Assembly (NCBI RefSeq): GCF_002368115.1 | Contig: NZ_AP018316.1 | Span: 1,217,672 to 1,281,671, forward strand | Direction of reading: 5' to 3' | Origin: Dolichospermum compactum NIES-806 | GTDB lineage: Bacteria > Cyanobacteriota > Cyanobacteriia > Cyanobacteriales > Nostocaceae | Length of the DNA: 64,000 nucleotides | In this document: positions 8,340 to 17,681 of the stretch, one piece after another | Position numbering within the stretch: the first letter of the stretch is position 1 | Layout: each line of letters starts with the position of its first letter | Translations under genes and position numbers: made by a program | Notes under the pieces: model-generated | What the model saw: the letters and a program-made list of their open reading frames with translations, nothing else | What the model was told of the DNA's origin: nothing | The model's database searches: none

Positions 8340-8785
8340 TTATTCGTTATTGATAATTTGGTTAAATATTTCACTACCTAATGCCTTAAGAGAGGACTTA
8401 GACACTTCAATCATAATATCAAACATTTTTTTGCATCCCATTTTTCTCCATTTCCTTGTGTATAAATTGAAGCTGCTTGAAGCATAATTGTTTTATCATG
8501 ATGCTTAACAAATTTATTTTTTTTTACACAAATTAGTGTTAATTGGCATTCCATAATTTGCAGAGGTCAATCTATCTAATCTATTTAGCATCCCTGAATT
8601 ATAATCAAGAGTTACCACCCTTCCATCAGGTATTTTAATTGAAATAGTTTCAGTTAGAAAGTTGACCCTTCCAGAAATAAGATGTAGGGAAAATGGGATT
8701 CAGATAGCATAAAATTAGCAATTTCTGATATGTTTTTATGAGATCTTTCTATTGCATTACCAGCAGCCATCAAGTCTTTTTTTCC
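8340..8785 (-). pseudogene. Decayed EcoRI-like restriction endonuclease, 5'-truncated
   Basis: Translating the minus strand in three successive frames gives 'DLMAAGNAIERSHKNISEI', 'DGRVV(T)LDYNSGMLNRLDRL(T)', 'ANYGMPINTNLC' and 'MLQAASIYTQGNGEKWDAKK', which follow the C-terminal half of R.EcoRI closely. There is a frameshift after 'LFLEGS', another after an A-run at 'NLCKKK', and everything upstream of the MAAGNA DNA-contact segment is missing, including the catalytic Asp and E-x-K. The stop codon (8340-8342) is 12 bp before the methylase ATG, the normal R-then-M order. The gene cannot encode an active nuclease. Confidence 0.88.
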
Positions 8786-8855
8786 TATTTTCAATCCCAA
8801 ACCATCTTTGATAGGTTTTTGTATGTTCATTAACAGTATGACCTAAATTATCTAA
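8786..8855 (-). pseudogene. Fragment of an xisC-like recombinase gene
   Basis: About 70 bp read on the minus strand as 'DNLGHTVNEHTKTYQRWFGIEN', the catalytic His/Tyr segment of XisC, and nearly identical in DNA to 10,659-10,730 of the intact xisC in this window. It abuts the truncated EcoRI-like gene directly. It is too short to function and marks a recombination or deletion joint. Confidence 0.8.
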
Positions 8856-9130
8856 AGTTCCCCTTCCTGTTCTATTGGGTGCAACCAGATAGCGAAGTTC
8901 GCTATCGCTAACCCATGAGATCGCAGTTAATCACAGTTAAAGAATCACAAGACAATGGATTTTGAGCGATCGCACTAACCCAATATTAGCGATCGCACGA
9001 TCACAGTTAAGGAATCGCTTTTCTCAAAGATGTTTAACGATGAAATTATAAGGTGCTTTACATTCCATTAACGCACCCTACAGGATTGGCGATTCCTAGG
9101 TCGCGCTTCGCTATCGCTTGTGACAACGAG
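8856..9130. repeat. Repeat-filled spacer
   Basis: No gene is seen. The stretch holds a HIP1-anchored repeat unit (8,960-9,020), the 'TCTCAAAGATGTTTAACG' repeat also found near 6,380 and 7,225, and a segment reading 'AAGGTGCTTTACATTCCATTAACGCACCCTACAGG' in two blocks, also present near 7,255. It ends in a HIP1-like site carrying an insert (GCGATTCCTAGGTCGCGCTTCGCTATCGC, in two halves). Confidence 0.6.
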
Positions 9131-9391
9131 CTAATTTAAAAAACTTTCATATTCATCATGATTACCGATCCAAATCCAATAATAATCGTCACCCTTTTTT
9201 AAGGCTAACGCTCGATATCCACCACTAACACGGGCAGACCAAAGATTTCTACCGACTTTTTTGAAGTGCAAAGAGGGATGAAGTGAGTTTTCCTGCCAAA
9301 GCTGATAAGCCTTCCGCGCTTGCTCTTGCATCTCAGGTGACAATTCAGCATACGCTTTCCAAAACTCAGTGGTCGCCAAGGATTTCATCAA
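9131..9391 (-). CDS. ParE/RelE-superfamily toxin-like protein
   Basis: An 86-residue protein with the cyanobacterial pattern 'FWKAYAELSPEMQEQARKAYQLWQENSLHPSLHFKKVG...WSARVSGGYRAL...WIWIGNHDEYESFL', typical of small RelE/ParE-fold proteins encoded downstream of a short antitoxin. RelE toxins cut ribosome-bound mRNA, whereas members of this subgroup are often untested. It overlaps the upstream antitoxin gene by 26 bp. Confidence 0.75.
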   Translation of the reverse strand: MMKSLATTEFWKAYAELSPEMQEQARKAYQLWQENSLHPSLHFKKVGRNLWSARVSGGYRALALKKGDDYYWIWIGNHDEYESFLN

Positions 9392-9587
9392 GATCCCTCA
9401 CGTTGTTCGCTGCAATATCTTTTTCTGCCTGAGCAATGAGGCGATCTAATTTCCCTGATGCTAAATCTGCCTCAATTTGACGATCCCACATCTCATCAAG
9501 ATATTCTTGAAGCCATTTTGCCAGATCACGAACTTCACTTTCTGGCAATTGCTTGATTACTGATTCAACTTCTAGCCGAGTAGTCAT
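9366..9587 (-). CDS. Antitoxin of the RelE/ParE-like pair
   Basis: A 73-residue protein 'MTTRLEVESVIKQLPESEVRDLAKWLQEYLDEMWDRQIEADLASGKLDRLIAQAEKDI', a small helical family regularly found just upstream of RelE/ParE-like toxins in cyanobacteria. The amphipathic, acidic C-terminal helix fits toxin binding. It is the first gene of the pair and the two are translationally overlapping. The 'DLASGKLDRLI' stretch resembles the odd C-terminus of the MazF-like gene at 5509. Confidence 0.7.
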   Translation of the reverse strand: MTTRLEVESVIKQLPESEVRDLAKWLQEYLDEMWDRQIEADLASGKLDRLIAQAEKDIAANNVRDLDEILGDH

Positions 9588-9689
9588 ACAAGATTTTACA
9601 TTTAAAGAGTTTTTCTTTTCTATATTATAACCAACTTTGACATTGAAACACCATTAGATGGCAGCTATTTGACTGATAGCAAAGCACGA

Positions 9690-10102
9690 CCTAGTAATCG
9701 CACTAACCCAATATTAGCGAACTGACAAGTCAGCGCTTAGGCTATCGCAGTTAATAGTAGTCAAGGAAGCACAAGAAAATGAAAATTGAGCGATAGCGAA
9801 GCGCGACCTAGGAATCGCTTACCCATGAGATCGCAGTTAATCATAGTTAACGAAGCACAAGATAATGGATTTTGAGCGATAGCGAAGCGCGACCTAGGAA
9901 TCGCATTAACTCAATATTAGAGAACTGACAAGTCAGCGCTTACGCTATCGCAGTTAATCCCAGTTAAGGAAGCACAAGACAATGGATTTTGAGCGATAGC
10001 GAAGCGCTCCGTAGGAATCGCATTCCCCAATATTAGCGATCGCAGTTAATCACAGTTAAGGAAGCACAAGATAATGGATTTTGAGCGATCGCTTCCCTAT
10101 TC
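9690..10102. repeat. Array of HIP1-anchored repeats with small inserts
   Basis: Roughly five consecutive copies of the ~85-bp unit (…CAATATTAGCGA…GCAGTTAATCACAGTTAAGGAAGCACAAGA(A/T)AATGGATTTTGAGCGAT…). Several HIP1-like sites inside are expanded by short inserts such as 'AGCGAAGCGCGACCTAGGA' between GCGAT and ATCGC, or 'ACTGACAAGTCAGCGCTTA'. This matches the behaviour of small dispersed repeats known to insert into other repeats in Nostoc-type genomes. No coding sequence is seen. Confidence 0.7.
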
Positions 10103-10213
10103 GGCGTTGCTGATTAAGAGTATGATTTTATTTCACGCAGAGGCGCAGAGTCGCAGAGAGTAAGAGTTTCATTTTTTTGATTTTTCAATTTCATACATCA
10201 ATTCAGCAACGCC
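10103..10213. mobile_element. MITE-like element with GGCGTTGCTGA termini
   Basis: A 111-bp non-coding element with imperfect inverted ends GGCGTTGCTGATTAAG... and ...TTCAGCAACGCC. The flanking bases CCCTATTC occur on both sides (10,095-10,102 and 10,215-10,222), one base off perfect abutment on the right, consistent with an 8-bp target duplication. Related copies lie at 46,549, 50,391 and 53,209, with a partial copy before xisA. Confidence 0.75.
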
Positions 10214-10277
10214 CCCCTATTCGTAGGCATCGCATTTAATAATAGTTAACGAAGGACAAGAAAATAGGGCGTTGCAT

Positions 10278-10547
10278 TTAATTTAAGGGTTTAAGCCATT
10301 TAGTTAATACTGCACATTCTAAAGAAGCCTTGTCACCAGGTAAATAACATTCAATTCCTTTCACAGCCATCATCCCTACAGACTCATAAAATAACTGTAC
10401 AGGGTCTATATGGAGGCTTATATATTTTTGTAGTGTTAGAGCAATGGGTTTTTCAGGAAATTTCTCTTGTTTCCACTTTGCAAATTTAATAAGTCTCCCA
10501 TGCACCCAAATCTCGGTTACATCAGGCAGTGTTTCGACAATTTCCAC
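10278..10547 (-). CDS. Small protein coupled to the 3' end of xisC
   Basis: An 89-residue protein, not recognised. It begins with GTG at 10547, inside the last codons of xisC (31-bp overlap), with a GAAAGG ribosome-binding sequence just upstream of the start. That layout implies translational coupling to the recombinase. 'VTEIWVHGRLIKFAKWKQEKFPEKPIAL' near the N-terminus is basic and could form a small DNA-binding unit. A recombinase accessory or directionality role is a guess from position only. Confidence 0.5.
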   Translation of the reverse strand: MEIVETLPDVTEIWVHGRLIKFAKWKQEKFPEKPIALTLQKYISLHIDPVQLFYESVGMMAVKGIECYLPGDKASLECAVLTKWLKPLN

Positions 10548-11968
10548 CTTTCTACCTCCAACTTCAACCTTTCATTCTCCATCCTCAACGCCAAAATTTC
10601 ATTCTTCTGCAACTCAATTAACGACTTTTGACTAATTACCTCACCAAAGGCTTTTTTCCGGTTTTCAATCCCAAACCATCTTTGATAGGTTTTTGTATGT
10701 TCATCAACAGTATGACCTAAATTATCTGCTGCGGCTTTAATTGGTATTCCCTGAAGATGCGCTCGAATCGCGCAACCATGCCGTAAATCATAAGGTTGAA
10801 ACTCAATTCCCACCTTTCTAAACCATCTAGATATATCTCTTCGCATCCAATTAATATTTTGTACAGATGCAATTTTTGCCACCTTTTGTTCTAAAATCTT
10901 TAATGGTTTGGGATTATGTAAATCAAATAAATCTACCCATTCAGGTACAAAAGGAATAACTTCTCGATATCCAGTTTTGGTATTTTTATTCACTTTCCAA
11001 GTATGATCTATATTTTGGGTAGACATCCACCAATTAATATCTGGTTGGACAAATAGTTCCCTTGGTCTTAATCCATAAGTCGCCAACATTCCATATACCC
11101 AACGCCACATTTCCCAGGTATCTATTTCATCACTAATGTTTGTATTTTTGCGATTGAGGGCGAATTTTTCAAACAGGTAAAAAGCAGAAATTATTTTTTC
11201 ATCTTCAGGAATTTCTCGATAAGCAGGAGTGACATGATCTCGTTTGACATCGAGTTGAAATCCTAAATTAAAGGTTTTAATCAAAACAGAAGTTATCGCA
11301 ATCAATTCATTTTTTTTATTACCCTGAACTGAATTAATAACTTCCTCAAAATTTTCTTTTGTGGCTAAATGGGTAAGAGTTAAATTTCTTTTAATTACAG
11401 ATATATAGTTAGCAAAAGTATTTTGACTAGTTAGAGTTTTCTGACGGGTTTGATAATATTTTTCATCAAATGTATCTAATAATTCCCCAATTGTTTTTAT
11501 CTCTTGCTTCTCTCTCGATTTAATTCCTAAATACTTCTCATTCCACTCAAAAGTATGACGAGCAATTAATTTACCCAACTCATAACTTTCTTCAATTGCA
11601 GTTTTCAGTCCCTCTAAATTTGCGGGTATTCCTAGAGATAAATCATACTGTTTTTTTGTCTTACCTAAACTGTAATCTCCTGGTTTTAAGGGTAAGGTAG
11701 CTCGTAATTGGAGAGAATTGCCAGTTTGTTTAACACTAACTCTTATTCTTTCCCTTTTTAAATTACTATTAGCTGCAATTAACTTCTGTTCAAAAACTGC
11801 TTGATACTGTAATTCCGTTGCTTTTATTTTCGCCATTGTTCCTCTATAGCTGCGGTCTGTGGTGTTCTGCGGCTCGAAATCTGCGAACATATCTGCGAAC
11901 CAGTCCCCGGTGTTTATATCTTCATGCAGAGATGGGGGATCTGTTTCTGATATTACAGCGATTTCCAA
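10517..11968 (-). CDS. xisC: XisC-type site-specific recombinase of the hupL element
   Basis: A 483-residue tyrosine recombinase of the XisA/XisC family. Visible catalytic parts are the first Arg in 'ATYGLRPRELFV', the R-H pair in 'YDLRHGCAIRAHLQG', the second His in 'DNLGHTVDEHT' and the Tyr nucleophile in 'KTYQRWFG'; a C-terminal coiled coil ('LRMENERLKLEVERW') follows. XisC excises the hupL element during heterocyst development, and this gene lies 300 bp from the hupL core site, as expected. The frame opens with TTG at 11968; internal Met codons (e.g. 'MFADFEPQ', 'MAKIKATE') are alternatives. It is distinct from the XisA-like gene at 40,066 but clearly paralogous. Confidence 0.9.
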   Translation of the reverse strand: MEIAVISETDPPSLHEDINTGDWFADMFADFEPQNTTDRSYRGTMAKIKATELQYQAVFEQKLIAANSNLKRERIRVSVKQTGNSLQLRATLPLKPGDYSLGKTKKQYDLSLGIPANLEGLKTAIEESYELGKLIARHTFEWNEKYLGIKSREKQEIKTIGELLDTFDEKYYQTRQKTLTSQNTFANYISVIKRNLTLTHLATKENFEEVINSVQGNKKNELIAITSVLIKTFNLGFQLDVKRDHVTPAYREIPEDEKIISAFYLFEKFALNRKNTNISDEIDTWEMWRWVYGMLATYGLRPRELFVQPDINWWMSTQNIDHTWKVNKNTKTGYREVIPFVPEWVDLFDLHNPKPLKILEQKVAKIASVQNINWMRRDISRWFRKVGIEFQPYDLRHGCAIRAHLQGIPIKAAADNLGHTVDEHTKTYQRWFGIENRKKAFGEVISQKSLIELQKNEILALRMENERLKLEVERWKLSKHCLM

Positions 11969-12265
11969 TCATATAAGGTACATCCTAGCCCCCTCATCGC
12001 ACCCCCCTAAATCCCCCCGCAGCGGGGGGAAGAAAAGGATAAGCTTTTGATACTGGAGGGGGTTGGGGGTGGGGTTCTTGTTCCAGGTTTGATGACAATT
12101 TGCTGTAACTGTTGTGTATCGTAATTACCCTGAACTTGCAGACTTATTCCCTAAATATTCCCTTATTTATAAAAGCTGAAATGGTGAAAATAAAATGTTA
12201 TTAGCGAGCAAAATTACTTGATAAAATAAGTTACTCAGGAACATTTTTAGAATATCACCTGTTGT
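11969..12265. other. Spacer between xisC and the hupL core site
   Basis: No gene is visible. It contains a short GC hairpin (CCCCCCGCAGCGGGGGG, about 12,013-12,029) in a C-rich stretch of a common dispersed repeat, then AT-rich DNA. It should include the xisC promoter and possibly recombinase accessory sites, but I see no clear sequence for either. Confidence 0.5.
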
Positions 12266-13366
<1,101 letters not shown>

Positions 13367-13380
13367 TTTATTGTTACTTA

Positions 13381-13420
13381 AGATCCCCGACTTCTTAGAG
13401 AAGTTGGGGATCTATTTTTT
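13381..13420 (+). terminator. Hairpin plus T-run after hupL
   Basis: AGATCCCCGACTTCTT/AGAGAAGTTGGGGATCT folds into a long stem (13,381-13,413) followed by ATTTTTT, 15 bp after the hupL stop. It fits an intrinsic terminator. Similar hairpins end other genes at 17,207 and 19,080, so it is also a repeat family. Confidence 0.8.
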
Positions 13421-13574
13421 GCTAAGTCAGGGTTCTATATAATTGTTGTTTACAGTACAAAAGTTCGCAAATCCGTAGGTTAGTCTGAATTTTAAGGAAT
13501 AATTGATAATTCCTAATGATCAGATTAAGAATTATCAATTAGGAATTACTAAATACTAAAAGTGGTAACTAATT

Positions 13575-13997
13575 GTGTCTAATTTAGAACTACATCAATA
13601 TCTTCCTAAGCTTCCTGAAGCCGCACTGCAAGAATTTATAGAATGGTGTATGTTGGATCAATCAACAGCCGCAGGATTAGAATTTAAACCTGATCAAAGT
13701 AAGTTAAAGAATTTAGCACCAGCGGATTATTCTAAGCAATTAGTTGACCAATTTATGAAAGTTAGACCTGACCCCATTAGAGCAGGTTTGGTAGCTGTAA
13801 TTGCTGGCAAACAAGCCGATAAACACGAATTAACAGGTTTGGCTGCTGTGGTTGATTTTGTTTCTCTTTATGTTAAGTATTTAATTCCTAAAGATGGTAC
13901 TAATCCAGAAGAAGCAGATGCAATTCTAGCTAAAGCATCACAACATCAATATGAGCAAATTGTAGAAATTGCCAAAAAACATGGTGTGAATTTATAA
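13575..13997 (+). CDS. Conserved hypothetical protein downstream of hupL
   Basis: A 140-residue soluble, largely helical protein starting with GTG at 13575 ('MSNLELHQYLPKLPEAALQEFIEWCML'). No catalytic motif, membrane segment or signal peptide is seen. It lies about 200 bp after hupL beyond a terminator-like hairpin, so it is probably transcribed separately. I do not recognise its function. Confidence 0.7.
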   Translation: MSNLELHQYLPKLPEAALQEFIEWCMLDQSTAAGLEFKPDQSKLKNLAPADYSKQLVDQFMKVRPDPIRAGLVAVIAGKQADKHELTGLAAVVDFVSLYVKYLIPKDGTNPEEADAILAKASQHQYEQIVEIAKKHGVNL

Positions 13998-14161
13998 ATT
14001 TGTAGGGTGGGCATTGCCCACCTCATGATTGATAGTTAACACTTCTGCTTTATATTAATTATATTTACCAAATTGGACAGTTTATGATTTAGCTGCGACT
14101 TTGTATAATTTGCTGACCAATAGACATCTCCGAAAATTAAATATGCGTGACATGAAACCCC

Positions 14162-14191
14162 TGTAGAGACGTTCCATGGAACGTCTCTACA
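14162..14191. repeat. 30-bp perfect palindrome in a 456-bp spacer
   Basis: TGTAGAGACGTTCCA and its exact inverse form a perfect palindrome, a dispersed repeat common in cyanobacterial genomes. The rest of the spacer between 13,998 and 14,453 has a 'GGGTGGGCATTGCCCACC' hairpin just after the preceding gene and no convincing gene; a 130-codon open frame on the minus strand runs across the palindrome and is most likely chance. Confidence 0.75.
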
Positions 14192-14453
14192 ATCTTTACC
14201 GGATATGTCTAATAATGAACCTTTACCCGCAGAGTTTAGAAAAACGGGAATAGCATTACCACCACCCCAAAATTTTAACCCAAAAATTAGCGATCGCATC
14301 AATGTTACCATTCTCCAATGTTTCAGAGGAAGAAGCAACAGGGAACAGAAAAAACTCATGTTTAAAAACATGAGATTGAAATAATGACACTGTTTTTTTT
14401 CGTAAACCGGGTAAATGTTGGGTAACATACGTCAACCCAACCTTACAAAATGT

Positions 14454-15395
14454 TTAACTCATTAAATCTTGAAACAATGCGGTGCTTAAATAGCGTTCAC
14501 CAAAAGAAGGTTGAATCATTACTATTAATTTACCCGCATTTTCTGGGCGTTTACCAACTTCAATAGCAGCAGATAAAGCCGCACCTGAAGAGATTCCTGA
14601 TAATAAACCTTCCTCCCTAGCTAATCTCCGTCCATATTCAATTGCTGCTGCGTCCTCCACTTGAATTATTTCATCAATTAAATCTTGACGCAAAACATCA
14701 GGAATAAATCCCGCACCAATTCCTTGAATTTTGTGAGAACCGGGTTTACCACCTGATAGAATCGGACTGTTACTAGGTTCGACTGCAATCACTTGAAAAC
14801 TTGGTTTGCGTTGTTTAATTACTTCAGCAATACCAGTAATTGTGCCGCCCGTTCCTACCCCAGAAATTAAGATATCAACTTCTCCGTCTGTATCCGCCCA
14901 AATTTCCTCAGCGGTGGTTTCTCGGTGAATTTTCGGGTTAGCTGGGTTGGCAAATTGTTGTAACATAAAGGCATTAGGAGTATTGGCAACAATTTCCTCC
15001 GCCTTGTTAATTGCGCCCCGCATTCCCTGAGTTCCTGGTGTTAATTCCAAACTTGCACCATAAGCCCTCAACATAGCCCGTCTTTCTTGGCTCATGGTTT
15101 CTGGCATAGTTAAAATTAACTTGTAGCCACGGGCGGCTGCTACCATTGCTAAAGCGATACCTGTGTTACCAGATGTTGGTTCGACTAAAATGGTTTTCCC
15201 CGGTGAAATTAAACCTTCAGCTTCAGCGGAAAGGATCATACTTACGCCAATTCTGTCTTTTACAGAAGCCGCAGGATTCATACTTTCTAGTTTGACGACT
15301 ATCCTGGCTACCACTCCCTCGGCTTGGGGAATTTTATTCAACTGAATTAATGGAGTTTTTCCAATAAGTTCTGTTACGTCTTTAGCAATTCGCAT
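14454..15395 (-). CDS. cysK: Cysteine synthase (O-acetylserine sulfhydrylase)
   Basis: A 313-residue PLP enzyme that makes cysteine from O-acetylserine and sulfide in the cytosol. The PLP lysine is in '[11 protein letters not shown]' near residue 44, the substrate loop is '[11 protein letters not shown]' near residue 71, the phosphate-binding loop is '[11 protein letters not shown]', and 'LSGISSGAA' and '[12 protein letters not shown]' mark the C-terminal half. The length is normal for CysK. It stands alone on the minus strand between plus-strand genes. Cysteine supply fits the high Fe-S demand of the neighbouring nif/hup genes, but cysK is also a housekeeping enzyme with several paralogues in these genomes. 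Confidence 0.95.
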   Translation of the reverse strand: MRIAKDVTELIGKTPLIQLNKIPQAEGVVARIVVKLESMNPAASVKDRIGVSMILSAEAEGLISPGKTILVEPTSGNTGIALAMVAAARGYKLILTMPETMSQERRAMLRAYGASLELTPGTQGMRGAINKAEEIVANTPNAFMLQQFANPANPKIHRETTAEEIWADTDGEVDILISGVGTGGTITGIAEVIKQRKPSFQVIAVEPSNSPILSGGKPGSHKIQGIGAGFIPDVLRQDLIDEIIQVEDAAAIEYGRRLAREEGLLSGISSGAALSAAIEVGKRPENAGKLIVMIQPSFGERYLSTALFQDLMS

Positions 15396-16151
15396 TGATC
15401 AAGCCCTAAAATTTATATATTAATCTATATTTGGTTACATATTTATCTGATCAACTTTTTATATCAGCCATAGCCATTTTACCACAATCTCTGTCTCTTT
15501 CCATAAGAAAAATTTCCTAATCCTTGAAAACAACACTATTGCACTTTCCTTAGAATATCTTAATTTTGTTTCTGAGTTATTCAAGATATCTTAGGTCTAG
15601 CCTTGTCATGAGATGCTGTCATTTGAGTAGAGTTTGTACTTGTGAATCTTCCCTAATAAATATCTCAAAGCAATAGCCTATATTAGTTTGGCTTTGAGTA
15701 CAAAATACCCCGTCCCCTCCCTCAAAAATGCTAGTACCCCACTCAGAAAATACTAGCACCCCCACACCAAATATTTTTTTTAATGCTTGCACAGTCAGGA
15801 TTACAGACTGTGAGTATTGTCGTAATCATCTTAATAATATTAATTCAACTCACTTAAAGTTGGGACTAAAAGGGCAACTGATATAAACGATATAGGATTT
15901 ACGCAGAGATTCCCCTCTACCCCCCGAAGTTCCTAAGATGAAAGTCTGACGAATTAGGGGGGACTTCTTACCTTCTATATATCTCAAAAGCTATCTTAAT
16001 ATTGTCCGTATTACTCAATACTAAAGGACAGGATTTGGTTTGCTGAGGAGATTTTGATAAGCATATTTTTGAATAAAAAAAGGTGCAAAAAATAAACCTA
16101 CTAATATAAATTTTCTTTCTAGGTAGTTGATACCTGGTAATGGAGAAAAAT
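15396..16151. other. Long AT-rich spacer without a clear gene
   Basis: I see no protein gene, tRNA or CRISPR in this 756-bp stretch. It holds two short near-direct repeats of 'ATGCTAGTACCCC'/'ATACTAGCACCCC' (about 15,727-15,763) and C-rich tracts (about 15,911-15,965). It must carry the cysK promoter and probably that of the gene at 16,152. Confidence 0.5.
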
Positions 16152-16580
16152 ATGAAAGTCAAACTTTTAAATGTGCTGACCGTAAGTTTGGTAACTTTAG
16201 CATTAATTTCTCCAGGGGTAGTAGTATTTACTATAGTTTGGGGACAACATAGAGAGTTCGTTAAAACACAGAATTTATCCTGTGAATTGCCGAAAATAAA
16301 TATAGCATCTCCTCAATTAGTTCCTCAAACAAAAATTATCAATACTCAGACACCTTTAGTCAAGGTCAAATTATCTGACAATAATTTTCTACATCAACTA
16401 AAAATTGCTGCAAAAAAATATAAATTAGTCACAATTTTGCAATGGTTATTTTTGGTGACACCGATTTGTATTGGTATAGGAATTATCGCTTATGACAGAT
16501 ATCTTGTCTACCGTGCTGCTGTATTAAAAGAACACATTGCCATGTTGGAAAGAATGTGGCAACAAAGCATCGAACAGTAA
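16152..16580 (+). CDS. Two-span membrane protein, unknown
   Basis: A 142-residue protein with a hydrophobic N-terminal segment ('LNVLTVSLVTLALISPGVVVFTIVW') and a second one near residues 97-115 ('ILQWLFLVTPICIGIGIIAYD'), separated by a polar region that would face one side of the membrane. I chose ATG 16152 over 16140 because GGAG lies 6-9 bases before it. It heads a run of small plus-strand genes leading to the monooxygenase at 17,682. No family recognised. Confidence 0.65.
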   Translation: MKVKLLNVLTVSLVTLALISPGVVVFTIVWGQHREFVKTQNLSCELPKINIASPQLVPQTKIINTQTPLVKVKLSDNNFLHQLKIAAKKYKLVTILQWLFLVTPICIGIGIIAYDRYLVYRAAVLKEHIAMLERMWQQSIEQ

Positions 16581-16617
16581 TTTTGCCAATTAATCATTCA
16601 CCATAAACTAAATTATC

Positions 16618-16881
16618 ATGACAGACGAACGCCAAACACAGTATTTTAATTTAATTGATGAACTTCTGCAATGTCCTAATGGTCAAGAACCAGAAGTTTT
16701 GGAAGCACAACCTGAATTAATTGATTCTGGTTTAGTGCAAGCAATGTTACAAGTAGCCACAATGTTCGCTCATCAAGGTAATCAAGATGGAGCGCAATTT
16801 CTATTTTTTGTTGCTAAACAATTAGCAAAGGAATTAGGTTTATATCCTGAAGTTTCTAATCAAGTTGTCACTCAGGAGTAA
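16618..16881 (+). CDS. Small helical protein resembling the N-terminus of cyanobacterial TPR/CHAT proteins
   Basis: An 87-residue protein 'MTDERQTQYFNLIDELLQCPNGQEPEVLEAQPELIDSGLVQAMLQVATMFAHQGNQDGAQFLFFVAKQLAKELG'. This pattern is widespread at the N-terminus of large cyanobacterial TPR or CHAT-domain proteins and also as a stand-alone small protein. No catalytic residues. Its stop overlaps the next start by one base, so the two are coupled. Confidence 0.7.
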   Translation: MTDERQTQYFNLIDELLQCPNGQEPEVLEAQPELIDSGLVQAMLQVATMFAHQGNQDGAQFLFFVAKQLAKELGLYPEVSNQVVTQE

Positions 16882-17195
16882 TGATGCTATTGACTTCAAC
16901 TGATGCTGGAAAAATATCATTAGAATTTCTTTTGGCAGATTGGAATATTGCTGATGATTATAGAGATTGGTTTACAGTAATTAATTCTCGATTAATGGGT
17001 GAGAGTTGGTACATTGTAGAATTGGGTGTAGAGGGATTACCTGATAGATGGTTTATGCAGGTTTATGACACAGGAGTTTGTGACCCTAACTATACTTTTA
17101 TTTCCCCAATTTCTGGTGCAGAAGGATATACCGATTTAAAAAGTCTACCAGATATCATTGCTGATGTTTTAGTAGCGGAACGCAATTCTCGATAG
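16881..17195 (+). CDS. Hypothetical protein
   Basis: A 104-residue acidic soluble protein starting at an ATG that shares one base with the preceding stop (GGAGTAATG, with the ribosome-binding GGAG inside the upstream gene). It is Trp- and Tyr-rich ('ADWNIADDYRDWFTVI', 'DRWFMQVYDTG'). Function unknown. A terminator-like hairpin follows. Confidence 0.65.
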   Translation: MMLLTSTDAGKISLEFLLADWNIADDYRDWFTVINSRLMGESWYIVELGVEGLPDRWFMQVYDTGVCDPNYTFISPISGAEGYTDLKSLPDIIADVLVAERNSR

Positions 17196-17206
17196 TTGAA
17201 AGTTTT

Positions 17207-17239
17207 AGATCCCCGACTTCTTAAAGAAGTCGGGGATCT
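17207..17239 (+). terminator. Hairpin of the ATCCCCGACTTCTT repeat family
   Basis: A perfect inverted repeat AGATCCCCGACTTCTT / AAGAAGTCGGGGATCT directly after the 104-residue gene, followed by an AT-rich stretch with TTTTATTT. A plausible intrinsic terminator that is also a dispersed repeat. Confidence 0.7.
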
Positions 17240-17326
17240 TATTGATTTTATTTAGTTTGTCAGGTTTAAATAACAATTATATGTTATAATTAATAGAGTT
17301 ATGGAAGCTACAGAAGAATCAGTCAG

Positions 17327-17662
17327 ATGATTACTGAAGACATCCTAGCCCAAGAATTTCTTAGAGTCGTAAATGACTATTACCCAGCCGTGGGAGAACT
17401 CTTAGAAGGCTGTCATGTGAAAGTTATTACTTGTTTTTGGGGACGACCTACAAAACGGTTTCAATATATAGGAATTTATTGTCGAGAAGACATAATGCCC
17501 TCTATCCAATCCAAAAAAGAAATCCTCAGAGAATTAGCCGAAAATATGGGGTTAATTCAAGTAGTTTGTCTGAATGCTAAACGATTGCTACGTGACCCTA
17601 TGTCGAAGTTAAAGCAGTCCGAACCTCGATTATGGTTGGAGTTGCAATTAGTCGCAGCCTAA
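17327..17662 (+). CDS. Hypothetical protein
   Basis: A 111-residue protein with no recognised domain ('MITEDILAQEFLRVVNDYYPAVGELLEGCHVKVITCFWGRPTKRFQYIGIYCRED'). It precedes the monooxygenase gene by 19 bp and probably shares its transcript. Function unknown. Confidence 0.65.
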   Translation: MITEDILAQEFLRVVNDYYPAVGELLEGCHVKVITCFWGRPTKRFQYIGIYCREDIMPSIQSKKEILRELAENMGLIQVVCLNAKRLLRDPMSKLKQSEPRLWLELQLVAA

Positions 17663-17681
17663 TCTAAATATTTGGTCAACA

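Noticed and set aside
6190..10102. Possible CRISPR array because of repeated units
   Set aside because: Units are long, unequal, contain HIP1 sites and lack regular unique spacers; no cas genes nearby. They fit dispersed repeats.
14036..14428. 130-codon open frame on the minus strand between the hupL-downstream gene and cysK
   Set aside because: It runs across a 30-bp palindromic dispersed repeat and has no family-like pattern; most likely chance.
15968..16162. 64-codon minus-strand frame before the membrane protein gene
   Set aside because: Low-complexity, overlaps the likely promoter and start of the gene at 16,152; no family pattern.
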